A DNA stretch of 64,000 bases from Methanocorpusculum sp. (GCA_029987235.1 DALTWF010000005.1:1-64000), one strand, 5' to 3'. Numbered from the stretch's first letter, positions 51,462-60,958 are shown. Notes: a model not told the origin generated them from the letters alone. Program-made: numbers and translations.

Positions 51462-52498
51462 GAATAATTACATACGGCGCATATATCCCACGCTACCGGA
51501 TAACAGTGGAAGAAATCGCCCGCGTATGGGGCGCAAACCCGAAAGATATCTCAAACGGTCTCGGTGTTTTTGAAAAATCCGTGCCCGACTATGATGAAAA
51601 TACCGCAACAATCGCCGTAGAAGCCGCCCGGGCAGCACTTCTCCGCCGCAATATTAACGTAAACGACTTAAAAGCGGTCTATGTCGGCTCCGAATCCCAC
51701 CCATATGCAGTAAAGCCTACAGCCGTAACCGTGGGTGAAGCAATTGGCGCAACACCCGTAATGACCGCAGCGGACTATGAATTCGCCTGCAAAGCAGGAA
51801 CCGCGGGCATCCAGACCGCAATGGGCCTGGTAAAATCCGGCATGATGAAATACGCCCTTGCAACAGGTGCAGATACCGCTCAGGGCGCGCCCGGAGACGC
51901 CCTTGAATATACGGCTGCAGCAGGTGGTGCTGCATTTGTCATCGGATGTGATGACCCCATTGCAGAAATCAACGAAACCTGCTCATTTACCTCAGATACA
52001 CCTGATTTCTGGCGCCGTGAAGGACAGGACTACCCGCGCCACGGAGGAAGATTCTCCGGTGAACCCGGATACTTCAAACATGTGGAAGGCGCCGCAAAAA
52101 TGATGTTTGAACTGCGCGGAACACGCCCGTCGGACTACGACTACGCCGTATTCCACCAGCCGAACGCAAAGTTCCCGCGCAATGCAGCAAAAATACTCGG
52201 ATTTTCGCCGGAACAGATTAAAACCGGTCTGTTATCCCCGTACCTTGGAAATACCTACAGCGGAGCAGTGCCCTTAGGACTTTCCGCCGTATTAGACGAA
52301 GCAAAACCGGGCGACCGGATTTTTGTCACAAGTTACGGAAGCGGGGCGGGTTCAGACGCATTCGACATCACCGTAACCGACGCAATTGAGACAGAAATCG
52401 ACCGAAAAGCAGCCCCGTCCGTTCAGGAGATGCTTGGCAAAAAGAAGTATCTTGACTATGCAGTGTATGCTCGGCACAAAGGAAAAATCAAGGTGTGA
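51455..52498 (+). CDS. Hydroxymethylglutaryl-CoA synthase
   Basis: A 347-residue archaeal HMG-CoA synthase, condensing acetoacetyl-CoA and acetyl-CoA on the way to mevalonate and archaeal lipids. The catalytic Cys lies in YEFACKAGTAGIQ (near residue 111); a conserved His lies in YAVFHQPNAKFP, and the C-terminal glycine loop is TSYGSGAGSDAF. It is followed by thiolase and DUF35 genes, whose products form one complex in methanogens. Confidence 0.95.
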   Translation: MVGIITYGAYIPRYRITVEEIARVWGANPKDISNGLGVFEKSVPDYDENTATIAVEAARAALLRRNINVNDLKAVYVGSESHPYAVKPTAVTVGEAIGATPVMTAADYEFACKAGTAGIQTAMGLVKSGMMKYALATGADTAQGAPGDALEYTAAAGGAAFVIGCDDPIAEINETCSFTSDTPDFWRREGQDYPRHGGRFSGEPGYFKHVEGAAKMMFELRGTRPSDYDYAVFHQPNAKFPRNAAKILGFSPEQIKTGLLSPYLGNTYSGAVPLGLSAVLDEAKPGDRIFVTSYGSGAGSDAFDITVTDAIETEIDRKAAPSVQEMLGKKKYLDYAVYARHKGKIKV

Positions 52499-52509
52499 GG
52501 TGTGAAAAA

Positions 52510-53673
52510 ATGAGAGAAGTAGCTGTAATTGGAGCCGGAATCACAAAGTTCGGCGAAAGATGGACATCTTCGCTTCGTGAACTGACAACAGAAGCCGGAA
52601 TAGCCGCCATTGATGATTCAAACGTTTCTGCCGAACAGATTGACGGACTCTACGTCGGTTCCATGTCGGCAGGACGCTTTGTCGGGCAGGAACATGTCGG
52701 AGCACTCGTAACAGATGCAGCAGGACTGGGCGGGGAATTTCACGTTCCCGCAACCCGTGTCGAAGCTGCATGTGCATCAGGAGGACTTGCCTTCCGCTGC
52801 GCGGTTGCCTCGGTTGCCTCAGGCATGTCTGATATTGTAATTGCTGCCGGTGTCGAGAAAATGACCGATATCGGTGATGCGACCGATGTATTGGCAGGCG
52901 CTGCGGACCGCGAATGGGAAAGTTTTGCGGGGGCAACATTCCCCGGTCTTTATGCAATGATTGCAACCGACTATATGCACAAATACGGACTTACCCGCGA
53001 ACAGCTCGCAGAAGTTTCGGTGAAAAACCATTACCACGGCGCACGCAACAAATACGCCCAGTTCCAGAACGAAATCACCATTGACACCGTACTGAACTCA
53101 AGCCTTGTTGCATCCCCGCTCAGGCTTTTTGACTGCTCACCGGTCTCCGACGGAGCTGCAGCAGTAGTGGTTTGTCCCCTGGAACGTGCGCATGAATTTA
53201 CCGACACACCGATTAAAGTCCTTGCCTCAAGTCAGGCAGGAGACTCAATCGCATTACATGACCGCCCGGACTTCTCCACGATGGGGGCGACTGTAACAGC
53301 CGCAAATAAAGCATTTACCCAGGCAAAACTGGAACGCAAAGACATTGACTTTGTCGAAGTGCATGACTGTTTCACCATTGCGGAAATCTGCGCAATCGAA
53401 GACCTCGGTTTTGTTCCGAAAGGAACCGCAGGAAAGTTCACCGAAGAAGGCCAGACACATATCGGAGGAAGCCTGCCGGTAAATACCTCAGGCGGGCTTA
53501 AGGCATGCGGTCATCCGGTCGGTGCAACCGGTATCAAACAGGTCTGGGAAGTTGTCCAGCAGCTCCGCGGCGAAGCCGGACGGCGTCAGGTGGAAGGCGC
53601 CCAAACCGGTATGACGCAGAATGTCGGCGGAACGGGCGCTACAGTGGTAACACACATTTTCGGGAGGGTATAA
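52510..53673 (+). CDS. Acetyl-CoA C-acetyltransferase (thiolase)
   Basis: A ~387-residue archaeal thiolase that makes acetoacetyl-CoA. The nucleophile is in VEAACASGGLAFR, and the second-site segments are VEVHDCFTIAEI and GGLKACGHPVGATG. I chose ATG 52510 (REVAVIGAGITKFG), 11 bases after HMG-CoA synthase. Archaeal thiolase hands acetoacetyl-CoA directly to HMG-CoA synthase through the DUF35 protein. Confidence 0.94.
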   Translation: MREVAVIGAGITKFGERWTSSLRELTTEAGIAAIDDSNVSAEQIDGLYVGSMSAGRFVGQEHVGALVTDAAGLGGEFHVPATRVEAACASGGLAFRCAVASVASGMSDIVIAAGVEKMTDIGDATDVLAGAADREWESFAGATFPGLYAMIATDYMHKYGLTREQLAEVSVKNHYHGARNKYAQFQNEITIDTVLNSSLVASPLRLFDCSPVSDGAAAVVVCPLERAHEFTDTPIKVLASSQAGDSIALHDRPDFSTMGATVTAANKAFTQAKLERKDIDFVEVHDCFTIAEICAIEDLGFVPKGTAGKFTEEGQTHIGGSLPVNTSGGLKACGHPVGATGIKQVWEVVQQLRGEAGRRQVEGAQTGMTQNVGGTGATVVTHIFGRV

Positions 53674-53676
53674 AAA

Positions 53677-54072
53677 ATGACGGTCGCAAGATTCTGGAGA
53701 AAGATTCCGCAGAGATACAACATGGTCGGAACAAAATGCGAAACCTGCGGAAAAGTCTTTTTCCCGCCAAGGACATTTTGTCCGCACTGCAGACGGTCGG
53801 GAAAAATCGTGCCGTTCAAGTTCAGCGGCAAAGGAACGGTGCTTACCTATTCGGTTCTCTATTCCGCAGCCGACCAGTATGCAGACATGAAACCCTATGT
53901 GCTTGCAATTATCGAACTTGACGAGGGAGCACGGGTAACATCACATGTTATCTGCGAGCCGGAAGAGATTCACATCGGCATGCGGGTGAAATCGGTCTTC
54001 CGTGTTATTGACCGCGAGGGCGATGACGGAGTGATTCATTACGGAACCAAATTCGTCCCCGAGGACTACTAA
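53677..54072 (+). CDS. DUF35 OB-fold zinc-ribbon protein
   Basis: A 131-residue scaffold for the thiolase-HMG-CoA synthase complex. The zinc ribbon is CETCGKVFFPPRTFCPHC (about 22-40), followed by an OB fold (GKGTVLTYSVLY, PYVLAIIELDEGARV). It starts three bases after thiolase. Confidence 0.95.
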   Translation: MTVARFWRKIPQRYNMVGTKCETCGKVFFPPRTFCPHCRRSGKIVPFKFSGKGTVLTYSVLYSAADQYADMKPYVLAIIELDEGARVTSHVICEPEEIHIGMRVKSVFRVIDREGDDGVIHYGTKFVPEDY

Positions 54073-54079
54073 ACCCCAT

Positions 54080-54562
54080 ATTTTTCTGACCGGTGAAATC
54101 CAGGTCGGCAAAAGTTTCATTATCAGCCGTGTTATTGCAGAACTCGGGCTTTGTCCGTCCGGCTTTAAAACCATCGGCATGGGTGATGAAGTGCGGATTT
54201 TTGCAGCAGACGGGTCAGTTCCTTCGGAAAATAATTTAGTCGCCCTTCGCAAAAGCGCGGAAAAAAAGGGCTTTCCCGAAGTGTTTGATTCGGTCGGTAC
54301 AGCCCTCTTAAATCAGCCGGGAAAACCTGTGTTAATGGATGAACTCGGATTTTTTGAAAAAGATGCAGCCCTGTTTCAGCAGGCGGTATTTTCAGTGATT
54401 GACTCAGACACCCCCGTACTCGGAGTGATTAAGCCGAAACATACGCCGTTTCTGGACAGAGTACGGAATCATCCCAAGACGCAGGTCATTGAGATAACAC
54501 GCGAAAACCGGGAAGATATGTATCCGGTTGTACTTGAACTGGTGAAAAAAACTCTTTTCTAA
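54080..54562 (+). CDS. THEP1-like nucleoside triphosphatase lacking a standard start codon
   Basis: A P-loop NTPase frame directly behind DUF35. It reads IFLTGEIQVGKS (Walker A), later GKPVLMDELGFFE (Walker B), as in the THEP1/DUF265 family. The frame is open from 54035 (after a stop at 54032-54034), but no ATG, GTG or TTG occurs before ATG 54179, which lies ~28 codons past the P-loop. Starting at 54179 would destroy the ATP site. Start by ATT (54038 or 54080) or CTG (54086), coupling to the DUF35 stop at 54072, or decay of the start codon are the options. I give ATT 54080. Confidence 0.6.
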   Translation: MFLTGEIQVGKSFIISRVIAELGLCPSGFKTIGMGDEVRIFAADGSVPSENNLVALRKSAEKKGFPEVFDSVGTALLNQPGKPVLMDELGFFEKDAALFQQAVFSVIDSDTPVLGVIKPKHTPFLDRVRNHPKTQVIEITRENREDMYPVVLELVKKTLF

Positions 54563-54591
54563 ACCAGAATGAAAAAGAACAAAAATCAGGA

Positions 54592-55074
54592 TTATTCCTG
54601 ATTTTTATCAATCACACGGACATTATCGCCGCGTACAGTAATCGGGATTGGGACAATTGACTCGTACAGTTCAACAGTAATTTCTTCTTTGGAATGGTCC
54701 ACGCGCTTGACCACAGCCTTCTCACCCTTGAACGGACCTGCAATTAACTCAACGATAGTACCCTCGTCAATACCGGAAACAGCCGGCTTGGGTACCAGGA
54801 AATGCTTAATCTCTTCCATTGAAGTCTCATCATGCAAAACATTGTACGCATGAGCAATGGTTTCCACCAGCTGCTCGATTCTTGCATGCTCTTCCGGACT
54901 TTCGATAAAGACATACCCCTTGATATCGTCAGGAACAACAATAGAGGAGACAACAACATCCGTCATCTCATTTTCTATTGCCTCTTTGATATTGTCGGCA
55001 ACCGTGCGCTCATGCTTGGCGCTTGTTTTTACAATATAGTAGTGGTTGCCAAACTCTGATGGTTCTGCTGTCAT
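54592..55074 (-). CDS. spt5: Transcription elongation factor Spt5 (NusG)
   Basis: A 160-residue factor with NGN domain (HYYIVKTSAKHERTVADNI, GYVFIESPE) and KOW domain (GTIVELIAGPFKGEKAVVKRVD). It binds the RNA polymerase clamp and keeps it processive. It lies just downstream of secE, two bases apart, in the standard archaeal order ftsZ-secE-spt5. Confidence 0.96.
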   Translation of the reverse strand: MTAEPSEFGNHYYIVKTSAKHERTVADNIKEAIENEMTDVVVSSIVVPDDIKGYVFIESPEEHARIEQLVETIAHAYNVLHDETSMEEIKHFLVPKPAVSGIDEGTIVELIAGPFKGEKAVVKRVDHSKEEITVELYESIVPIPITVRGDNVRVIDKNQE

Positions 55075-55076
55075 TG

Positions 55077-55328
55077 TTACGGGAGAATTTTAAATACGAT
55101 AGCGATTATAAAGCCGATTAATCCGATAAGAGCAATTCCGATAGCCGCAACTGCGGAAATCTTCCAGAACTCTTCTTTGGTTGGTCTTCTTGCAAGCTTT
55201 AATACACGAATGTATTTTCTGAAGAATTCGGAAACACTTTCCTTAGTGATTTCCGGCTTCTTGATATTAACACCGGATGACTTTGCATCCTTCTTTTCTG
55301 CGGTCTGTTTATTTTCTTCGTTTGCCAT
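55077..55328 (-). CDS. secE: Protein translocase subunit SecE (Sec61 gamma)
   Basis: An 83-residue subunit with a charged N-terminus, the conserved amphipathic segment SEFFRKYIRVLKLARRPTKE and one membrane helix (VAAIGIALIGLIGFIIAIVF). The N-terminus is longer than the usual ~60 residues. It follows ftsZ by ten bases. Confidence 0.94.
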   Translation of the reverse strand: MANEENKQTAEKKDAKSSGVNIKKPEITKESVSEFFRKYIRVLKLARRPTKEEFWKISAVAAIGIALIGLIGFIIAIVFKILP

Positions 55329-55337
55329 GTATGTGTT

Positions 55338-56720
55338 TCACCTTAAAAAGTCAATCTCGAATTTGGATCTCTGGATTGGACTTGCTGTGGTTTGTGTAGA
55401 TGATGCCGTATATGTTTGTTCTTGTTTACCATAAATCTGTGGGGACTGAACACCGGTTACAATGAGCATCGTACGCATGCGCCCTTCCATCTGCGGGTCG
55501 ACCTGGACACCCCAGATAATCCGTGCTCCGGGGTCGATTCTCTGATAAACCTCCTGTACAACGCTTTCCGCCTCGGACATGGTCATGTCCGGACCGCCGA
55601 TAACATTGATTAATGCTGCAGTCGCGCCGGTGATGTCGACATCAAGCAACGGAGAGCGCAGGGCTTTCTTGATGGAATCGGTTGCCTTGTCCTCGGAATC
55701 GGACTCGCCGACACCAATCATGGCAATTCCGCCCTGTTCCATAACTGTTCTGATATCTGCGAAGTCGAGGTTGACTAATCCCGGCAGAGTGATTAACTCG
55801 GTAATTCCCTTTACCGCGCGCATTAAGACCTCATCAGAGACCTTGAATGCCTGTGCAAGCGGTAAGCGCGGAACAACTTCAAGGATTCTGTCGTTGGGGA
55901 TGACAATAACAGTGTCTGCAACTTCTCTCAGGCGTTCCAGACCGATTTCAGCATTCTCCATACGGGTTGCGGATTCGCTGGTAAACGGCAGGGTAACGAT
56001 TGCAATCGTTAACGCGCCGCACTCTTTTGCGACCTTTGCAACGACCGGGGCGGAGCCCGTTCCCGTTCCACCGCCGAGACCGGCAGTGACGAAAACCATG
56101 TTGCTGCCGGATAATGCCTGTCTTATCTGGTCTTCGGACTCGATTGCAGCTTCTTCTCCTCTCTGTGGAATTGCTCCTGCGCCAAGTCCCTTAGTGGTCT
56201 GGCGACCGATTAAGATACGGCGGCCGACACGACCGCGAAGCATGGATAAATGCTGTGCATCGGTGTTAAGTGCATAAATTTCAGCGCCTTCGATACCCTC
56301 TTCGTAAATTCTTGCAACAGTGTTGGATCCTCCGCCGCCGCAGCCGACTACGGTAATCTTGGTCTGCAGGGACTTTAAAATCTCTTCAAATTCATCGTCA
56401 TTGAAATCATCGCCTGCTGCTGCAGTTGGTTTCGGTGCTGAGAACTTGTACTGGCTGGAAAGGTCTACCTTCGGTGCGGACTGAGCCGGAGCCGGTGTTG
56501 AGAACAGAGGTTTCTGTGCTGCCGGTTTTGCCTCCTGCGCCGGCCATGCACGCGGAGTCTGGGCAGGTGCTGCCTGAACCGGTTCCGGTGCGGGAGTCTG
56601 CTTCGAGCCTGCGAGTTCGCGTTCGGATTCTGCGTCAAAGATTGCAGATACCGGAGAATCGTCGCGTGCAACGTCTTCAAACCGCTTTCTTGATAAAGCT
56701 TCTTCTACTATTGATCTCAT
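55338..56720 (-). CDS. ftsZ: Cell division protein FtsZ with long N-terminal extension
   Basis: A 460-residue division GTPase. The core begins near residue 122 (ITVVGCGGGGSNTVARI) and has the tubulin signature GLGGGTGTGSAPVV and the synergy segment VNLDFADIRTVM. The ~120 residues before it are unusual in length: an initial helix (MRSIVEEALSRKRFEDV), a Pro/Ala/Gln-rich linker (about 40-85) and an acidic stretch (DDFNDDEFEEILKS). The C-terminus ends SKFEIDFLR, a conserved peptide used to bind membrane partners. Confidence 0.95.
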   Translation of the reverse strand: MRSIVEEALSRKRFEDVARDDSPVSAIFDAESERELAGSKQTPAPEPVQAAPAQTPRAWPAQEAKPAAQKPLFSTPAPAQSAPKVDLSSQYKFSAPKPTAAAGDDFNDDEFEEILKSLQTKITVVGCGGGGSNTVARIYEEGIEGAEIYALNTDAQHLSMLRGRVGRRILIGRQTTKGLGAGAIPQRGEEAAIESEDQIRQALSGSNMVFVTAGLGGGTGTGSAPVVAKVAKECGALTIAIVTLPFTSESATRMENAEIGLERLREVADTVIVIPNDRILEVVPRLPLAQAFKVSDEVLMRAVKGITELITLPGLVNLDFADIRTVMEQGGIAMIGVGESDSEDKATDSIKKALRSPLLDVDITGATAALINVIGGPDMTMSEAESVVQEVYQRIDPGARIIWGVQVDPQMEGRMRTMLIVTGVQSPQIYGKQEQTYTASSTQTTASPIQRSKFEIDFLR

Positions 56721-56726
56721 GAGTTT

Positions 56727-58043
56727 TTACTCCAATCCCGGGATGTGTATGATTACTTCGGTCTTTTGCATGACCATGTCGGGCGTGATTTCTCTTCCGT
56801 CCTCAAGCATTACGCTTTTTCCGGCAGAAAGCTGCCCGAAGAGAGGTCCGGATCTGACGCCAAGATTGCGCGCTAGTTTGGCATCAAACACCCGGCGTGT
56901 TATGATGATGGTATCATCACTCACCACACTATCCTGTGTACGTGTAATATTTTGAACTGCCAAGGCTATTAAATCACCGTATACGTGTGCGCGGAAATCA
57001 GCGGTGGTAAAAATATAAGGAAGCAGTTTTCCGGACGCTCCGGTTGAATGAAACACGTTTCCACAGGATTTTAGGTAGTCAGTCAGTACATCGCTGTATT
57101 TTGCAAAGGCACAACTGAACAAATCATCAGGTATCTGTATGATTGCAGGTTCACCATCAGCAATTGTTCCATGTGGAAAAAGTTTGATGTCTTTGTTGAA
57201 AGTTTTGGCAAATTCGCTGAATTTCACCCATGAATCATAACTCATTGCATTCAGTTTCAGAAGGTCTCCTTCGGTGATTTCGGGTATCTCAAGAGCTGAA
57301 AGCACCCCTTCAAGGCGCGCAATGTCCTGCCTGGAAAGAGATTTCTTGTCAACGTGCGCGCCGAAAACACCCCCTGTTTTTTCCGCCATCTGCGCGACAA
57401 TTTCTTTCGTGACATTGCACACATCGCGCGTGTGCATAATATGACCGAACGCGCCGCGGGTCTCAAGACCGATTGCGGTCTGCCGCACTGCGTAGTGTGT
57501 TCCCCCGAACCCGATTAAGGGGATGGTGTCTGATGCGGGATGCGCAAACAAAACTGCTTTTGCAGCCGCGGTGTATGCAGCCTCATCATTCCATTCCTTT
57601 TCCGTACTGCCAACCTCGACAAAGAAAAACGGCGCGGGAAAATCCGTCGGACCGTGGTGCGTGATTTCATAGGAGACCCGGTAACCTTCAGGGACAAATT
57701 CTGCTTCATTCTGCAATATGGATTTCATCCATGCAGGAGCGGTTTTTCCCTGCGTAAAGTCGCGTCCGCCAAGTTGGGCTGCGCCAAAGTTTCCTGCCGG
57801 ATGCACAGTTAAAACCGGAACGGGGTTTACACTTGAATGGCGTGAAACAACGATGATTAAATCCGCATCAGGGTTTACGCACGAGTTGTCCGCATTGATA
57901 ATCCGCTGGTCTGTTGTATGAAACGTGATTTCGTTTCCGTCAAACAGCGGAAATGTTTCGCCGGTTGCAATCAGAGAATCAATCGCTTTTCTGATATTGA
58001 CCCCTGCAGGGTCAATAGATGAATTAAGAATATCGATAATCAT
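56727..58043 (-). CDS. dtdA: D-aminoacyl-tRNA deacylase, archaeal DTD2/GEK1 type
   Basis: A 438-residue proofreading enzyme that removes D-amino acids wrongly attached to tRNA. Marks of the family are VVSRHSSVNPVPVLTVHPAG, SYEITHHGPTDFPAPFFFVE and LIGFGGTHYAVRQT. It is longer than the ~270-residue core; the C-terminal half (KLARNLGVRSGPLFGQL, DGREITPDMV) is the extension seen in several methanogens. It sits six bases before ftsZ on the same strand. Confidence 0.9.
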   Translation of the reverse strand: MIIDILNSSIDPAGVNIRKAIDSLIATGETFPLFDGNEITFHTTDQRIINADNSCVNPDADLIIVVSRHSSVNPVPVLTVHPAGNFGAAQLGGRDFTQGKTAPAWMKSILQNEAEFVPEGYRVSYEITHHGPTDFPAPFFFVEVGSTEKEWNDEAAYTAAAKAVLFAHPASDTIPLIGFGGTHYAVRQTAIGLETRGAFGHIMHTRDVCNVTKEIVAQMAEKTGGVFGAHVDKKSLSRQDIARLEGVLSALEIPEITEGDLLKLNAMSYDSWVKFSEFAKTFNKDIKLFPHGTIADGEPAIIQIPDDLFSCAFAKYSDVLTDYLKSCGNVFHSTGASGKLLPYIFTTADFRAHVYGDLIALAVQNITRTQDSVVSDDTIIITRRVFDAKLARNLGVRSGPLFGQLSAGKSVMLEDGREITPDMVMQKTEVIIHIPGLE

Positions 58044-58052
58044 AGCAGTACT

Positions 58053-58835
58053 CTAAAGATAGCCGAATCCGGTACAGACTGAAATAAGATATAAAATTAC
58101 GAGCATTACCGGTGCATGGGTGAGATAAATAAAGAGGGTTACACGGCCGTTTCCAACCGTCTGGAAAAATCTGCCGATTTTTTTCGGGCTCGGGAATGAA
58201 AAACCGCGTTTTCCGTTCGGATAAAAGATACTGCCAAGTCCTATTCCAAGCAGCAGAACGCCTGACCAGGGGAGAAGGCCGAAATAATCCGGACCGACAT
58301 AGAAATCAGGCGACTGAATGCCAAACGCAAAAAGCCACCAGGGACCATCAAACAGAGGAATAACCAGTAATCCAAGCGCAATAAGGAATAGACCGATAAC
58401 AATGTTCCATTTGCCGAAACGAAGCAGGGGAATTGCAATCATCATGGAAATGGAAAGCATGTGTAAAAATCCGAAAATAATAGCCCCGCTCTGCCCCATA
58501 AACGTGTTAAATCCAATCCAGGTTGCCACGGTAATCGCCATTGCAATGCCGAATAAAAACACCGCACGGGAGAATAAGGCGAAATAGTACTCGCGATTGG
58601 TTTTTCCTGCCATGCGGTCATGACGCAGAATCATGGCAACACCTGCTACAATGACAAAAATTGCGGTTCCGAATACATAAAGATTGTAAACGGCGAGAAA
58701 TTCAGGTGTTTCCTCAATCCAGTGAAATATCACGATGAACGCAAAAAAGTGCACAACAAGCATGCCTAAAATGGCGATACCCCGGAGTGCATCAATCTCC
58801 CAGTAGCGTTCGGGTTTGTTTGTGATGTCGCCCAT
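58053..58835 (-). CDS. DUF1624/HGSNAT-like membrane acyltransferase
   Basis: A 260-residue polytopic protein with seven or eight helices. It starts RYWEIDALRGIAILGMLVVHFFAF, the mark of the heparan-alpha-glucosaminide N-acetyltransferase-like family, which moves acetyl groups across membranes to sugars. The VHFF histidine is a candidate catalytic residue. It is paralogous to the gene at 58875-59663, and both may decorate surface glycans; substrate unknown. Confidence 0.8.
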   Translation of the reverse strand: MGDITNKPERYWEIDALRGIAILGMLVVHFFAFIVIFHWIEETPEFLAVYNLYVFGTAIFVIVAGVAMILRHDRMAGKTNREYYFALFSRAVFLFGIAMAITVATWIGFNTFMGQSGAIIFGFLHMLSISMMIAIPLLRFGKWNIVIGLFLIALGLLVIPLFDGPWWLFAFGIQSPDFYVGPDYFGLLPWSGVLLLGIGLGSIFYPNGKRGFSFPSPKKIGRFFQTVGNGRVTLFIYLTHAPVMLVILYLISVCTGFGYL

Positions 58836-58874
58836 TGTTCCTATATATTAGTATCAGACAGGTATCAATGTTGT

Positions 58875-59663
58875 TCAGAAACCCGGTATACTTCCTACCG
58901 GACATCCGAGGGCGGATGTAATAATTACCACAAGACCGATGACTAAAATCAGCGCCGGCAGGTGGATAATGTATATCTGCAGCGGATAGCGGCCGATTTT
59001 TGCAAAGACCCGCCCGATACGGCCCGCATCAGGAAAAGAAAATCTCCGTACACCTTTAGGATAGAAAACCGAACCGAGAGCAGCACCAAGAAGCATTATT
59101 CCGGTCCAGGGGAGAAGCGGGAACCAGTCGCGGGGCATGATTTCAGGCGTAATGCCAAACGGCATAAGCCACGGGGGACCGGTTATCGTATTCAGGAACA
59201 GACCGAGGAGAATAAAGATAATTGCGGGAATAAAGTTCCATTTGCCGAGTTTCAGAAACGGAATGCAGATTATCATTGACCAGCCCATCATCTGCAGGAA
59301 GTTGAAAAACATGTATCTGCCGTCCTGAATGAAGAAATAAATAAAAAGCGAGCATATCAGTGCTATTGCCATGCCGATTAAAAGAACCTGCACGCCGCGC
59401 TTGACAATGGCAAGATAATACGCTTTGCGGGGGGAACCTTCCATTCTGCCGTGTCTTAAGACTAATGATACGCCTGAGATAATGACAAATATGGAAGTGC
59501 CGAGCCAGAGGAAACTGCATACCCAGTCCCAGACGCTGACATTGATTATGGAAAATATGCCGAGGACAAAAACCGTGTGGAACAGAATCATCCCGATAAG
59601 GGAAATTCCCCGGACTGCGTCAATTTCCCAGTATCGCGGGCGTGTCGGATTCTGCGTTGCCAT
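58875..59663 (-). CDS. DUF1624/HGSNAT-like membrane acyltransferase (paralogue)
   Basis: 262 residues, starting RYWEIDAVRGISLIGMILFHTVF, and matching its neighbour along the whole length (for instance GIMLLGAALGSVFYPKG against GVLLLGIGLGSIFYPNG). The active-site-like His is kept in LFHTVF. The tandem copies, 39 bases apart, point to a local duplication with possible change of substrate. Confidence 0.8.
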   Translation of the reverse strand: MATQNPTRPRYWEIDAVRGISLIGMILFHTVFVLGIFSIINVSVWDWVCSFLWLGTSIFVIISGVSLVLRHGRMEGSPRKAYYLAIVKRGVQVLLIGMAIALICSLFIYFFIQDGRYMFFNFLQMMGWSMIICIPFLKLGKWNFIPAIIFILLGLFLNTITGPPWLMPFGITPEIMPRDWFPLLPWTGIMLLGAALGSVFYPKGVRRFSFPDAGRIGRVFAKIGRYPLQIYIIHLPALILVIGLVVIITSALGCPVGSIPGF

Positions 59664-59669
59664 GGCGCG

Positions 59670-60839
59670 TTACAGCCCGGTCTTCTTAAAGAGGCTCAGG
59701 CATTTTACTTTGTACTCCTCATCGGAGATTAAACCGGTTTCCCGCAGCTGCTTTAAGGAGGCGAGGGTTTTGTCTATAGCCTCATCATCAAAGTTTTCAC
59801 GGGGTTCAAGGGTAATCGGGTCAACATTGCGCGGGTCGATAACTTTTTTCGGCGGTTTGGGCTCGTTTGAGACATAGACTTCGGAGTCATCGTCTTCAGG
59901 GTTGTAGTGTTCTGCCGCGTCTTCGAGATGCTTGTATTTTGCAGCGCCCACGCGGGTGCGTGAACCGGGTAAAATCATAGCGTCCCCTCCGTCATGGCGT
60001 TCCCACTGGTCGTCTTTTTTGCCGGAATCGTAAGTCATGACGATTGAGTCATCGTCCTGGGGAAGAATTGTTTCAACCTTCGGCTTCGGCGGTTCGGCAT
60101 TTTCAATCATCCGCTGAAGATGAGCCTCTTTTGCTTCCCTGAACTGTTCAAAGGCGGCCTCTTCTTCCAGTTCCTGTTCTGCCGCATCAGGTTTTTCAAA
60201 GACTTCGGCGGGCGGTTCTGCGCGGGCTGCCGTTGCGGACGCTGCGGGTGCTGCCTGCCTGGGTTCTGACCGGGCAGGGTTTTCAGGGAAGTGGGAGAAG
60301 AGTTCGTCGTTTTTCTCAAAGCATCCTGCGCCCGGCAGGGGTTTGTCTTCGAAAAGGTCGGCATCTGAGTTTGACGCACGGTTGATATCAGACAGGATGG
60401 AATCGGTTTCTTTGAGAATGTATTCTTCGGAGATGATGGATTTTTTCACCTGAAGTCCCCAGCTGCCGCCAACTCTGCTGTGCATGATGTCGCGAAGCGT
60501 CAGAAGGGCGCCGCGCATCTGTTCAACGGTCGATCTGATATTTCTGAAGGTGTATTTGTCGCCGGTAACGGTGTTTATGGTCAGAACTGCGGGAAGAGCG
60601 GGTGTCGGAGGATATTTGAGGTGAACATCTACGAGGTCTACGTAGTTCATTTCAAAGATTCTGTAGATGGTTTCACGTTCGGGATATGCCCAGACAATCC
60701 GGAGGCGGGTGAAAAGAATCGGGAGAAGATATTTGTCGGGACTGCGGGCGTAGATGACTTCAAGTACTTCTTCTGTGCGGGGGATTTCGTCTAATATCTC
60801 GATGGGGAGGTCATATTGGTAGAGTACTTCGTGTCGCAT
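59670..60839 (-). CDS. Unknown protein with PH-like N-terminus and SHOCT-like C-terminus
   Basis: 389 residues, no membrane helix. The first ~130 look like a bacterial PH-type beta domain (YLLPILFTRLRIVWAYPERETIYRI, in parts; later DKYTFRNIRST). A long disordered, acidic, Ala/Pro/Glu-rich centre follows (about 165-330). The end (LKQLRETGLISDEEYKVKCL) fits a SHOCT motif, a short helical oligomerisation element. It starts the leftward run that goes through two acyltransferases to dtdA and ftsZ; function unknown. Confidence 0.6.
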   Translation of the reverse strand: MRHEVLYQYDLPIEILDEIPRTEEVLEVIYARSPDKYLLPILFTRLRIVWAYPERETIYRIFEMNYVDLVDVHLKYPPTPALPAVLTINTVTGDKYTFRNIRSTVEQMRGALLTLRDIMHSRVGGSWGLQVKKSIISEEYILKETDSILSDINRASNSDADLFEDKPLPGAGCFEKNDELFSHFPENPARSEPRQAAPAASATAARAEPPAEVFEKPDAAEQELEEEAAFEQFREAKEAHLQRMIENAEPPKPKVETILPQDDDSIVMTYDSGKKDDQWERHDGGDAMILPGSRTRVGAAKYKHLEDAAEHYNPEDDDSEVYVSNEPKPPKKVIDPRNVDPITLEPRENFDDEAIDKTLASLKQLRETGLISDEEYKVKCLSLFKKTGL

Positions 60840-60958
60840 GGGTGTGGTTTGTCTTAGTAGTTATGTAATATTAGTGCTGATATGTAGTAAATATTTACCT
60901 GTCAACAGGCAATACCTGACTGAAATACGGTAAAAAAGAAAAACCAAAAAGAAGAAGG

